From NCBI GenBank assembly GCA_000435615.1, contig FR882008.1:29723-46744 (forward strand): a stretch of 17,022 nucleotides of DNA, written 5' to 3'. The DNA comes from Firmicutes bacterium CAG:238. Lineage in GTDB: Bacteria; Bacillota; Clostridia; Peptostreptococcales; Anaerovoracaceae. The notes below the pieces were generated by a model. The model had not been told where the DNA came from, searched no databases, and worked only from the letters and a program-made list of their open reading frames with translations. Below are positions 7,288 through 13,493 of the stretch, in pieces. Both the position numbers and the translations under genes were made by a program. Positions within the stretch are counted from its first letter, which is position 1. Each line of letters starts with the position of its first letter.

Positions 7288-8007
7288 ATGAAAAGAAGAA
7301 TTATTGAGATTAACAGGGATAAATGTAACGGCTGCGGCTTATGTGCGGAAGCTTGTCACGAAGGTGCAATCGGTATGGTGGACGGCAAGGCAGTCCTCCT
7401 GCGGGACGATTATTGCGACGGTCTCGGTGACTGCCTGCCGACATGCCCAACGGGTGCGATTTCTTTCGTTGAAAAGGAAACTTTGCCATATGATGAAGAA
7501 GCGGTAAAAGCAAACATGGCGGCTAAGAAAGCAGCGGCGGCACCGTCCGGTGAATTTCATGGATGCCCGGGCAGCCGCACAATGAAAATTCAGCACCGCC
7601 ACGAGAAGGCGGCTGCGCCGTCCGGCGAGTCTTGCGAGTGCCAGCCGTCACAGCTTTGTAATTGGCCGGTGCAGATTAAACTTGCCCCGATAAACGCTCC
7701 GTACTTCGACGGTGCCAATCTTCTGGTTGCCGCTGACTGCACGGCATATGCATATGCAGGTTTCCATCACGACTTCATCCGTGGCCGCGTCACCCTTATC
7801 GGCTGCCCGAAACTTGACATGGTTGATTATACCGAAAAGCTTGGAGCGATTATCGCGCAAAATGACATCAAAAGTCTCACCATTCTGCGGATGGAAGTTC
7901 CCTGCTGCGGGGGAATCGAGTTCGCAGCCAAGACTGCTCTTCAGAAAAGCGGCAAGTTCATCCCGTGGAATGTCGTTACGATTTCAACCGACGGCGAAAT
8001 TCTTTAA
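7288..8007 (+). CDS. Two-cluster 4Fe-4S ferredoxin-like protein
   Basis: This is a 239-residue cytoplasmic iron-sulfur protein. The first cluster motif is complete (C13, C16, C19, C23 in CNGCGLCAEAC). The second, CDGLGDCLPTCP, has Cys at 43, 49 and 53 but Leu at 46, where a fourth ligand normally sits. As I recall, this three-Cys pattern recurs in this clostridial family. A low-complexity Ala-rich linker follows, with a repeated element (KAAAAPSGE near 81-89 and KAAAPSGE near 107-114). The C-terminal domain has further conserved Cys: DCTAYAYAGFHHDF, IGCPKLD and VPCCGG. Relatives often sit beside Crp/Fnr genes and hydroxylamine reductase (hcp), suggesting a role in redox or nitrosative stress, but no hcp is present here. 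The start has GGAGG 8 nt ahead. Confidence 0.9.
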   Translation: MKRRIIEINRDKCNGCGLCAEACHEGAIGMVDGKAVLLRDDYCDGLGDCLPTCPTGAISFVEKETLPYDEEAVKANMAAKKAAAAPSGEFHGCPGSRTMKIQHRHEKAAAPSGESCECQPSQLCNWPVQIKLAPINAPYFDGANLLVAADCTAYAYAGFHHDFIRGRVTLIGCPKLDMVDYTEKLGAIIAQNDIKSLTILRMEVPCCGGIEFAAKTALQKSGKFIPWNVVTISTDGEIL

Positions 8008-8028
8008 TCTTTAATTTAATTTTAATCT

Positions 8029-8073
8029 TACCCTGTTATTCTTGCTTTACAAAAGGGAAAAACAGGGTATATT
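8029..8073 (+). promoter_or_regulatory. trxA promoter inside a 9-bp inverted repeat
   Basis: TTTACA (8046-8051), a 16-nt spacer and TATATT (8068-8073) form a promoter ahead of thioredoxin. TACCCTGTT (8029-8037) and its exact complement AACAGGGTA (8061-8069) flank the -35 and enter the -10. The repeat could be an operator, or a weak stem-loop at the end of the ferredoxin-like gene's transcript. There is no clean T run, so a terminator is less likely. Confidence 0.5.
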
Positions 8074-8110
8074 ATTACATATATCAAAAGAAGATTAGGA
8101 GGCTGTTAAT

Positions 8111-8416
8111 ATGATTACCAATATAACAAAAGAAAATTTTGAAGCTGAGGTCTTAAAATCAGAGAAACCGGTTCTTGTGGATTTCTGGGCAACCTGGTGC
8201 GGTCCGTGCAAGATGATCGGCCCTGTGATTGAAGAAATCGCAAATGAACATCCGGAAATCAAAGTCTGCAAGATAAATGTGGATGAAGAGGGTGAGCTTT
8301 CCATCAAACACGGCGTTATGAGCATCCCGACGCTCATGATATTCAAAAACGGGGAAATCGCACAGACGGCAATCGGTTACAGACCGAAAGAAGAAATAGA
8401 AGAACTTTTGAAATAA
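8111..8416 (+). CDS. trxA: Thioredoxin
   Basis: Thioredoxin is a cytoplasmic protein-disulfide reductant. At 101 residues it is a standard single-domain form, with the active site WCGPCK (C30 and C33), the preceding VDFWATWC strand, and the cis-proline loop SIPTLMIF. The start has AGGAGG 8 nt upstream. It is 35 nt ahead of the response regulator in the same direction, with no visible terminator between, so co-transcription with the two-component genes is likely. No thioredoxin reductase is nearby. Confidence 0.96.
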   Translation: MITNITKENFEAEVLKSEKPVLVDFWATWCGPCKMIGPVIEEIANEHPEIKVCKINVDEEGELSIKHGVMSIPTLMIFKNGEIAQTAIGYRPKEEIEELLK

Positions 8417-8451
8417 GAATCAGCGGAAATTACCGGAAAGGATGAGGACTT

Positions 8452-9147
8452 ATGAGAATTCTGATTGCAGAAGACCAAAGAGATTTAAACAAAATTCTTG
8501 CAAAGAAACTGACGGCCGAAGGTTACTCGGTCGATGCCTGCTTTGACGGCGAGGAAGCCCTCGCTTTCCTTTCCGCAGGTACATACGACGGGGCTGTTCT
8601 CGACATAAACATGCCCCTGCGCGACGGTATTTCCGTGGTAGAAGAAATGAGAAAAGCCGGCGACCATACGCCGGTCCTTTTTCTAACCGCACGCGACTCG
8701 GTTTCGGACCGTGTTTCGGGTCTTGATGCCGGTGCAAACGACTACCTGGTCAAGCCGTTTTCCTTTGAGGAACTGATGGCAAGGATTCGTGCACTTACAC
8801 GCAAGACACCGCAGTCAAACACTCCCGTGTACACCATCTCTGATTTGGCTCTTGACACCAGGAGCCGTTCGGTTTCGCGCGCAGGCAAGGAAATAAAATT
8901 ATCTGCAAAAGAATATTCCCTTCTTGAATATCTTCTGAGAAATAAGGGAGTTGTACTTTCCCGTGAAAATATCGAAAACAATCTTTGGAATTTTGATTAT
9001 GAAGGCGGAACAAACGCTGTTGACGTATACATCCGTTATCTCCGCAAAAAAATCGACGAGCCGTTCACGGAAAAACTGATTCATACCGTACGCGGCGCAG
9101 GCTACGTGCTCAAATCGGAATCTGAGGGGAAGGAAGTAACCAAATGA
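8452..9147 (+). CDS. OmpR/PhoB-family response regulator
   Basis: This is a 231-residue DNA-binding response regulator. The receiver domain (1-118) has the acidic pair E7/D8, phospho-acceptor D51 in VLDINMP, T79 in LTARD and K101 in LVKPF. A winged-helix effector domain follows (about 125-225) with the typical LSAKEYSLLEYLL start, NAVDVYIRYLRKK recognition-helix region and terminal TVRGAGYVL hairpin. Its stop overlaps the kinase start (ATGA), so the two are translationally coupled. The likely target is the PepSY gene two places downstream, whose promoter carries tandem TTTAAT half-sites. Confidence 0.97.
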   Translation: MRILIAEDQRDLNKILAKKLTAEGYSVDACFDGEEALAFLSAGTYDGAVLDINMPLRDGISVVEEMRKAGDHTPVLFLTARDSVSDRVSGLDAGANDYLVKPFSFEELMARIRALTRKTPQSNTPVYTISDLALDTRSRSVSRAGKEIKLSAKEYSLLEYLLRNKGVVLSRENIENNLWNFDYEGGTNAVDVYIRYLRKKIDEPFTEKLIHTVRGAGYVLKSESEGKEVTK

Positions 9148-10547
9148 AGCAGCTTACAATTCAGAAAAAAATTATCCTATGGTTCTCCGCCATGCTTCTT
9201 ATTATAGTGATTCTTATCTCCGCGATGACCTTTGCCATCGCGGGTTCTGTCTTAAATGAAAGCATCAAAGAGCGCCTTCACGATATTGTTTATCAAAACA
9301 TGGCGGAAATCGAATATTGGAACGATCTTTCGAGCACAGAAGCCGAGCCCGGCGATCAGTTTCTGAAATATCATGACGGCTGGCTTGAAATTGATGATGA
9401 CTTCTGCAACATATTCGAAGGCATTTCCACAGCCCTTTACGATGCTGACGGGAACCTTCTCTATGGCAATATGCCGATAAAGCTTTCTGCCTCTGGTACT
9501 CTCAGCTACACAAACATCGAAAAAATCAAATATAAAGGCGAAAATTACTATGTCTTCGACAAGGCTCTCACCGTAAGCGGATTGGAAGAATTGTGGCTTC
9601 GCGGAGTCGTTTCGCAGAATGAGAGTACCAACATTTTGTACAATGTTGTGCGGCTCTCTTTTTGGCTGCTTCCCGCTCTTGCCGTCCTTGCGATTTTAGG
9701 CGGCTACATCATCACGCGCCGCTCCTTCCTTCCGGTTGAGCTGCTTGCAAAAAGTGCCGAAGAAATCGGAACCGGAAACGACCTCTCGAAGCGCTTGGAT
9801 ATCGGTCCGGGCAATGATGAAATTCATATGCTTGCAAACGTATTCAACGATACCTTTGCCCGCCTTGAAAGAAACTTTGAGGTCGAAAAGCAATTTACCT
9901 CTGACGCGTCGCATGATCTTCGCACGCCGGTTTCGGTAATTTTGGCGCAGTCAGAGTACGCTCTTGAATTTTGCGAAACACCGGAAGAATACCGGGAAGC
10001 ACTACAGGTCATTGAACGCCAAGGAAATAAAATGAGCGACATCATATCGCAGCTTCTTTTTTTTACAAGGCTTACGCATGGCACAGAAATAATACAGAAA
10101 GAGCAAATCTCCCTCAGCAGCCTCGTGCAGGGAATTTGCGAAGAGCAAAAAGGGCTGTCACAAAAGAATATATGTCTGATTTCCGATATTCAAGAGGATA
10201 TTTATGTAGGCACCGACCGTATCTTGCTTGAACGCTGTCTTAACAATCTGCTTTCAAATGCATATAAATACGGCAGGGAGAACGGTCATGTTTGGGTAAG
10301 GCTTCGTCGTAATGCGGATAAAATTATTTTATCGGTAAAAGACGACGGGATTGGAATTTCGCAGGAAAATCTCACGAAAATCTGGGAACGTTTCTATCAG
10401 GCAGATTCTGCAAGGGGCGATGACAGAAGCGACCGCGGGATTGGTCTTGGGCTTTCCATGGTGAAACAGATTTGCGAGCTTCTGGACATCACCGTCGAAG
10501 CAGACAGTACACTTGGCAAAGGAAGTGAATTTATTTTGATTTTTTAA
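9144..10547 (+). CDS. Membrane sensor histidine kinase
   Basis: This is a 467-residue partner kinase. Transmembrane helices at about 10-33 and 172-192 flank an extracytoplasmic sensor domain of about 135 residues rich in acidic and aromatic residues. A HAMP linker (about 190-243) leads to the HisKA phospho-acceptor H257 in DASHDLRTP. The ATPase domain has the N-box (NNLLSNAYKYG, about 367-377), G1 (DDGIGIS, 400-406), the F-box FYQAD and G2 (GIGLGLSMV, 432-440). Everything needed for autophosphorylation is present. The stimulus is unknown; the linked PepSY protein suggests cell-envelope or antimicrobial stress. Confidence 0.96.
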   Translation: MKQLTIQKKIILWFSAMLLIIVILISAMTFAIAGSVLNESIKERLHDIVYQNMAEIEYWNDLSSTEAEPGDQFLKYHDGWLEIDDDFCNIFEGISTALYDADGNLLYGNMPIKLSASGTLSYTNIEKIKYKGENYYVFDKALTVSGLEELWLRGVVSQNESTNILYNVVRLSFWLLPALAVLAILGGYIITRRSFLPVELLAKSAEEIGTGNDLSKRLDIGPGNDEIHMLANVFNDTFARLERNFEVEKQFTSDASHDLRTPVSVILAQSEYALEFCETPEEYREALQVIERQGNKMSDIISQLLFFTRLTHGTEIIQKEQISLSSLVQGICEEQKGLSQKNICLISDIQEDIYVGTDRILLERCLNNLLSNAYKYGRENGHVWVRLRRNADKIILSVKDDGIGISQENLTKIWERFYQADSARGDDRSDRGIGLGLSMVKQICELLDITVEADSTLGKGSEFILIF

Positions 10548-10575
10548 TTTTTCTTTAATCTTCGTTCTCTATAAT
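10543..10575 (+). promoter_or_regulatory. PepSY gene promoter with tandem response-regulator boxes
   Basis: Two TTTAAT half-sites (10543-10548 and 10554-10559) are spaced by exactly 11 bp, one helical turn, in the place of a -35 box. A perfect TATAAT follows at 10570-10575. This is the classic layout of a promoter activated by an OmpR-type regulator. Confidence 0.6.
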
Positions 10576-10609
10576 GAAGCCATAACAAGGAAATAAGGGG
10601 GTAAATATT

Positions 10610-11503
10610 ATGAAAAAAATTACTGCGATGTTAAATTCACCGGTAAAGATTGCCGGCTTTGCGGCTTGTGCCGTGCTGCTTATCGGTCTCATTGTCTTCG
10701 GAACAATTCAGGCCAGTGCAGGTATTAATGAAAACAAAACGATAGGCATGGATAAGGGCGTCAATGTGGCACTTCAGGACGCAGGCTTCAAAGCAGAAAA
10801 CGTGTCAAACCTGAGTGCACACTACGATACAGAAGACGGTACTTCCGTGTACGAAGTAAGCTTCACTGCAAACGGTTTTGAATATGAGTATATCATCAAA
10901 GCATCCAACGGAAAAATCCTTGAAGCCGACAGGGACGCCGGTAAGGTTTCCGCACCAAAAGACACAAAGACGGAGCAGCCTGCCAAAAGCGAAACCACAT
11001 CTTCCGGAGACGGAATCTCATTAAAAGAAGCAAAAAACATTGCACTTAAACACGCGGGAATTTCCTCTTCTGAAGCAACTTTTGTAAAAGCAAAAAAAGA
11101 CTATGAAGACGGTATTCAAGTATATGAAATTGAGTTCTACAGCGGGAACACGGAATATGACTACGAACTCAGAGTGTCAAACGGTGAAATTATTTCCTAC
11201 GATAAGGATATCGAAAACTATTCCATTCCGTCCAAAAATTCCGGTTCCTCACAAACTCCGTCCTCAAACTATATCGGAGCTGATAAGGCAAAATCCATTG
11301 CGTTAAAAGATGCCGGTCTTTCGTCCTCTTCCGTTACTTTCACAAAAGCAAAACTTGACAGAGAAGACGGTGTGAGAGTATACGAAATCGAATTCTTCAC
11401 ATCGGATAAAGAGTACGAATATGAAATCAATGCCTCATCCGGAAAAATTCGTGACAAAGATGTCGAATTTAACGACGACTTCGACGAAGAATGGGATGAT
11501 TAA
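10610..11503 (+). CDS. Membrane-anchored protein with three PepSY domains
   Basis: This is a 297-residue protein with a short cytoplasmic N-terminus, one transmembrane helix (about 13-34) and an extracytoplasmic part made of three PepSY repeats at about 45-108, 136-200 and 222-287. Each repeat has the form A-L-x-D/H-A-G, E-D-G-x-x-V-Y-E-x-x-F, then a Y-E/D-Y strand and an S-x-G-K/E-I turn. Linkers are Ser/Thr/Lys rich, and the tail is very acidic (FDEEWDD). PepSY domains are thought to inhibit or modulate peptidases near the cell surface. The gene sits 62 nt after the kinase but has its own promoter. It is probably the main output of the two-component system. Confidence 0.93.
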   Translation: MKKITAMLNSPVKIAGFAACAVLLIGLIVFGTIQASAGINENKTIGMDKGVNVALQDAGFKAENVSNLSAHYDTEDGTSVYEVSFTANGFEYEYIIKASNGKILEADRDAGKVSAPKDTKTEQPAKSETTSSGDGISLKEAKNIALKHAGISSSEATFVKAKKDYEDGIQVYEIEFYSGNTEYDYELRVSNGEIISYDKDIENYSIPSKNSGSSQTPSSNYIGADKAKSIALKDAGLSSSSVTFTKAKLDREDGVRVYEIEFFTSDKEYEYEINASSGKIRDKDVEFNDDFDEEWDD

Positions 11504-11520
11504 CAGTAAGCACTTCATAA

Positions 11521-11557
11521 AAATACGGTCTGCAAATTCACGCAGGCCGTATTTTTT
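11521..11557. terminator. Bidirectional intrinsic terminator
   Basis: AAATACGGTCTGC (11521-11533) pairs with GCAGGCCGTATTT (11542-11554, one G-U) around an 8-nt loop, followed by a T run. On the other strand TTTTT also follows. It serves the rightward PepSY gene and probably the leftward CoA-transferase, which ends at 11597. Confidence 0.85.
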
Positions 11558-11596
11558 ATGATAAGGGTGCCTCTTGTATTCTTGTAAAAAAGTGAT

Positions 11597-12952
11597 TTAC
11601 AGACATTTGCTGGAGTGTTTCCAAATACCCATCTGCTCCGCTTCCTTAATGAGCTCGTCTCGGAAGTCCGGATGTGCTATACTGATAAGCATTTCGGCTC
11701 TTTCCCATGTAGATTTGCCTTTAAGGTTTACCGCTCCGTATTCGGTTACAATGTAGTTTGTTGCCATTCGCGGTGTCGTAACGATTGCTCCCCTAGGGAG
11801 TACCGGCGAAATTAAGGATTCGAGTTTTCCGTCCTTGCGCATTCTTGTTGCCGGTGTGCAGAGAAAACTCTGTCCCCCTTTGGACTGATAAGCCCCGAGT
11901 ACGAAGTCAAGTTGTCCGCCGGTTCCGCTTATCTGCTGATGTCCCGCCGATTCCGAGCAAACCTGCCCATAAAGGTCAACCTGTATACAGCTGTTTACCG
12001 ATACGAAGTTTGGAATCTGTGCAATTGTTGCGATATTGTTTACATAGTCAACCGGTGCATTACAGCAAATCGGATTATCATCTATAAAGTCATACAGTCT
12101 CTTGCTTCCTCCGGCAAAAGTATATACGGCCTTACCTTTATCTATCGGTTTGTTTCCTGTCAGTTTGCCGGCCTCAAAAAGGTCAACATATGCATCTGTG
12201 AACATTTCTGTGTGTGCGTTGATATTTCTTAAGTCGGACTCCGCAATCATCTGGCCAATGCAAAGCGGAAGGCTTCCGATTCCGAGCTGAAGGGTGCTGT
12301 GGCTCTTAATCTTGTCAACCACATGTGCCGCGATAAGCTTATCCGTTTCCGAAGGCTCCTTTGCAGGAAGTTCTGCAAGCGGTGTATTGCTTCCCTCTAC
12401 AACATAGTCGATTCCGTACAGATTAAGCTGTGTCTGATATCCATGTGCAATCGGCATGTTTTCATTAACTTCAACAATAATTTTTTTCGCAGACTTGATA
12501 ACTCCCCACATATCTGCAACCTGAGGTCCAAGGTTGAAATTACCGTGTTCATCCATCGGAGCAACCTGGAACATCGCAATATCGATTCCGCAGTCATTGT
12601 TTACCCAGAAAAATGGCAATTCACAGAACATCATAGGAATGTACCAGCAGCGACCGTCCCTGTTCATGTTTCTGTCATGTGCATTGAAATGCGCGGATTC
12701 AAAACGTACCTGCTCATTGCTTTCTGTCGCAAGGTAGGTTTCAAACGGTTTCTCTCTTACCGTAACTGTGCTTATTACCGTGATATCCTGAAGTTCGTTT
12801 GCTCTCTTGGCAATCGCCTTGTCAATGTCAATAATGGATCCGCATCCAAGCCCGAAGTGGAGTCTGTCTCCGTTTTGTACCATAGCGGCTGCCTGATCTG
12901 CGGTAATCAGTTTTTTCTTATACTCCTGTGCTAAATTCGATACTTTATACAT
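11597..12952 (-). CDS. Acetyl-CoA hydrolase/transferase-family CoA-transferase (probable butyryl-CoA:acetate type)
   Basis: This is a 451-residue cytoplasmic enzyme of the family that swaps CoA between an acyl-CoA and acetate or 4-hydroxybutyrate through a glutamyl-CoA intermediate. It shows the N-terminal EYKKKLITADQAAAMVQNGD block, the GIGSLP loop (224-229), the catalytic Glu E249 in NAHTEMFTDAY, and the conserved GTGGQLDFVLGA and SKGGQSF stretches (343-362). In fermentative Clostridia such enzymes carry the last step of butyrate formation. Butyryl-CoA:acetate, 4-hydroxybutyrate and propionyl-CoA versions cannot be separated by eye, so no gene symbol is given. It is monocistronic, with AGAGG before the ATG, a strong promoter upstream and a shared terminator downstream. 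Confidence 0.88.
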   Translation of the reverse strand: MYKVSNLAQEYKKKLITADQAAAMVQNGDRLHFGLGCGSIIDIDKAIAKRANELQDITVISTVTVREKPFETYLATESNEQVRFESAHFNAHDRNMNRDGRCWYIPMMFCELPFFWVNNDCGIDIAMFQVAPMDEHGNFNLGPQVADMWGVIKSAKKIIVEVNENMPIAHGYQTQLNLYGIDYVVEGSNTPLAELPAKEPSETDKLIAAHVVDKIKSHSTLQLGIGSLPLCIGQMIAESDLRNINAHTEMFTDAYVDLFEAGKLTGNKPIDKGKAVYTFAGGSKRLYDFIDDNPICCNAPVDYVNNIATIAQIPNFVSVNSCIQVDLYGQVCSESAGHQQISGTGGQLDFVLGAYQSKGGQSFLCTPATRMRKDGKLESLISPVLPRGAIVTTPRMATNYIVTEYGAVNLKGKSTWERAEMLISIAHPDFRDELIKEAEQMGIWKHSSKCL

Positions 12953-13003
12953 CCTTTACCTCTCAAAATCTTTTGATTGTTAAATTTTCAACATAACAAA
13001 TAC

Positions 13004-13032
13004 AGTATACAATATTTTTTTTAAAATAACAA
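13004..13032 (-). promoter_or_regulatory. Promoter of the CoA-transferase gene
   Basis: On the minus strand TTGTTA (13032-13027) and TATACT (13009-13004) are separated by 17 nt that include an A8 tract. Predicted initiation is near 12997, about 45 nt before the ATG. Confidence 0.7.
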
Positions 13033-13110
13033 CCTTATTATTTGTCTTTTTTGCTTGTTTTTGTGGTCTTTTTAAAATACAAAAAAGGGGTACTCATCTT
13101 GAGCATTTTG

Positions 13111-13119
13111 TGGTAGAAT
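13111..13119 (+). promoter_or_regulatory. Candidate extended -10 promoter for the tRNA-Arg transcript
   Basis: TGGTAGAAT is an extended -10 element; no acceptable -35 lies 16-18 nt upstream. If used, the transcript starts near 13126 and carries a leader of about 230 nt, including the broken tRNA copy, before the mature tRNA. The interval 12953-13140 otherwise holds only the CoA-transferase promoter and AT-rich sequence. Confidence 0.4.
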
Positions 13120-13143
13120 ATCTAAGTGTGGATGGTTCTCCGC

Positions 13144-13195
13144 TTAACCCCTTAGACTTTCACCAACTTAATATGTCTCCGTAGTTAAATGGATA
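13144..13195 (+). repeat. 52-bp perfect direct repeat, copy 1
   Basis: These 52 bases are identical to 13326-13377. They consist of 31 nt of upstream flank plus the first 21 nt of tRNA-Arg (up to the D-loop). The two copies start 182 nt apart. Confidence 0.95.
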
Positions 13196-13312
13196 AGCGA
13201 ACCTCGTTTCACCTGCGAAATCAAAGATTTCGGGTGAAAGTGAGAACCGCGATACTCGCTTTGGCTCGTATGAACAGTGCTCCTTAATCATATGTTGCTT
13301 TAGGAGAGCACT
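13175..13312 (+). pseudogene. Interrupted tRNA-Arg-like copy with palindromic insert
   Basis: Positions 13175-13195 equal nt 1-21 of the intact tRNA-Arg. A 77-nt insert (13196-13272) takes the place of the next base. Homology resumes at AACAGTGCTC (13273-13282) and continues imperfectly through the anticodon arm to GTTG (13297), with CCTTAATCATAT against TCCTAAAGCATA. Anticodon loop, T-arm and 3' acceptor are damaged or missing, so no functional tRNA can form. The insert is itself palindromic: AGCGA/TCGCT at its outer ends (13196-13200, 13256-13260), CTC/GAG, TTTCACC/GGTGAAA and CGAAATC/GATTTCG around an AAA loop. A second hairpin (13277-13287 with 13299-13311) follows. Confidence 0.7.
13296..13312 (+). 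repeat. 17-nt inverted copy of the tRNA-Arg anticodon arm
   Basis: TGCTTTAGGAGAGCACT is the exact reverse complement of 13382-13398, which spans all but the last two bases of the anticodon arm of the intact tRNA-Arg downstream. Both would be in the same RNA if transcription starts at the candidate promoter. Confidence 0.9.
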
Positions 13313-13325
13313 TCCGGTTTTCCAT

Positions 13326-13377
13326 TTAACCCCTTAGACTTTCACCAACTTAATATGTCTCCGTAGTTAAATGGATA
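13326..13377 (+). repeat. 52-bp perfect direct repeat, copy 2
   Basis: This is the second copy of the repeat, and here it runs straight into the intact tRNA-Arg gene. See copy 1 at 13144-13195. Confidence 0.95.
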
Positions 13378-13431
13378 TAACAGTGCTCTCCTAAAGCATA
13401 GTTGGCGGTTCGATTCCGCCCGGGGATACCA
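13357..13431 (+). tRNA. tRNA-Arg (anticodon CCT), CCA encoded
   Basis: This is a 75-nt cloverleaf decoding AGG. The acceptor stem GTCTCCG pairs with CGGGGAT (with 1:72 G-U and 4:69 U-G wobbles), followed by A73 and an encoded CCA. The D stem is GTTA/TAAC around an 8-nt AATGGATA loop. The anticodon stem GTGCT/AGCAT (one closing G-U) holds loop CTCCTAA with CCT at 34-36. The variable loop is 4 nt, and the T-arm GGCGG/CCGCC encloses TTCGATT. All expected invariant positions in the T-loop are present. A terminator follows directly. The gene is preceded by a decayed partial copy of itself. Confidence 0.93.
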
Positions 13432-13436
13432 AAGCA

Positions 13437-13478
13437 AAACCCTTGGAATTTCAACAGTTCCAAGGGTTTGTGTTTTTT
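13437..13478 (+). terminator. Intrinsic terminator after tRNA-Arg
   Basis: AAACCCTTGGAA (13437-13448) pairs perfectly with TTCCAAGGGTTT (13458-13469) around a 9-nt loop, followed by GTGTTTTTTG. It begins 6 nt after the tRNA CCA. On the opposite strand it may also end the leftward lysA transcript. Confidence 0.9.
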
Positions 13479-13493
13479 GCCTCGATTTTAGCT

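Noticed and set aside
12978..12993. TGTTAAATTTTCAACA near the CoA-transferase start as a second Crp/Fnr site
   Set aside because: It shares only the outer TGTT/AACA with the 7192-7207 palindrome and is imperfect at four of sixteen positions; in AT-rich DNA this is weak.
13144..13377. Direct repeat pair as att sites of an integrated element
   Set aside because: Only 130 nt lie between the copies, with no integrase or cargo, and the repeat covers the 5' rather than the 3' end of the tRNA.
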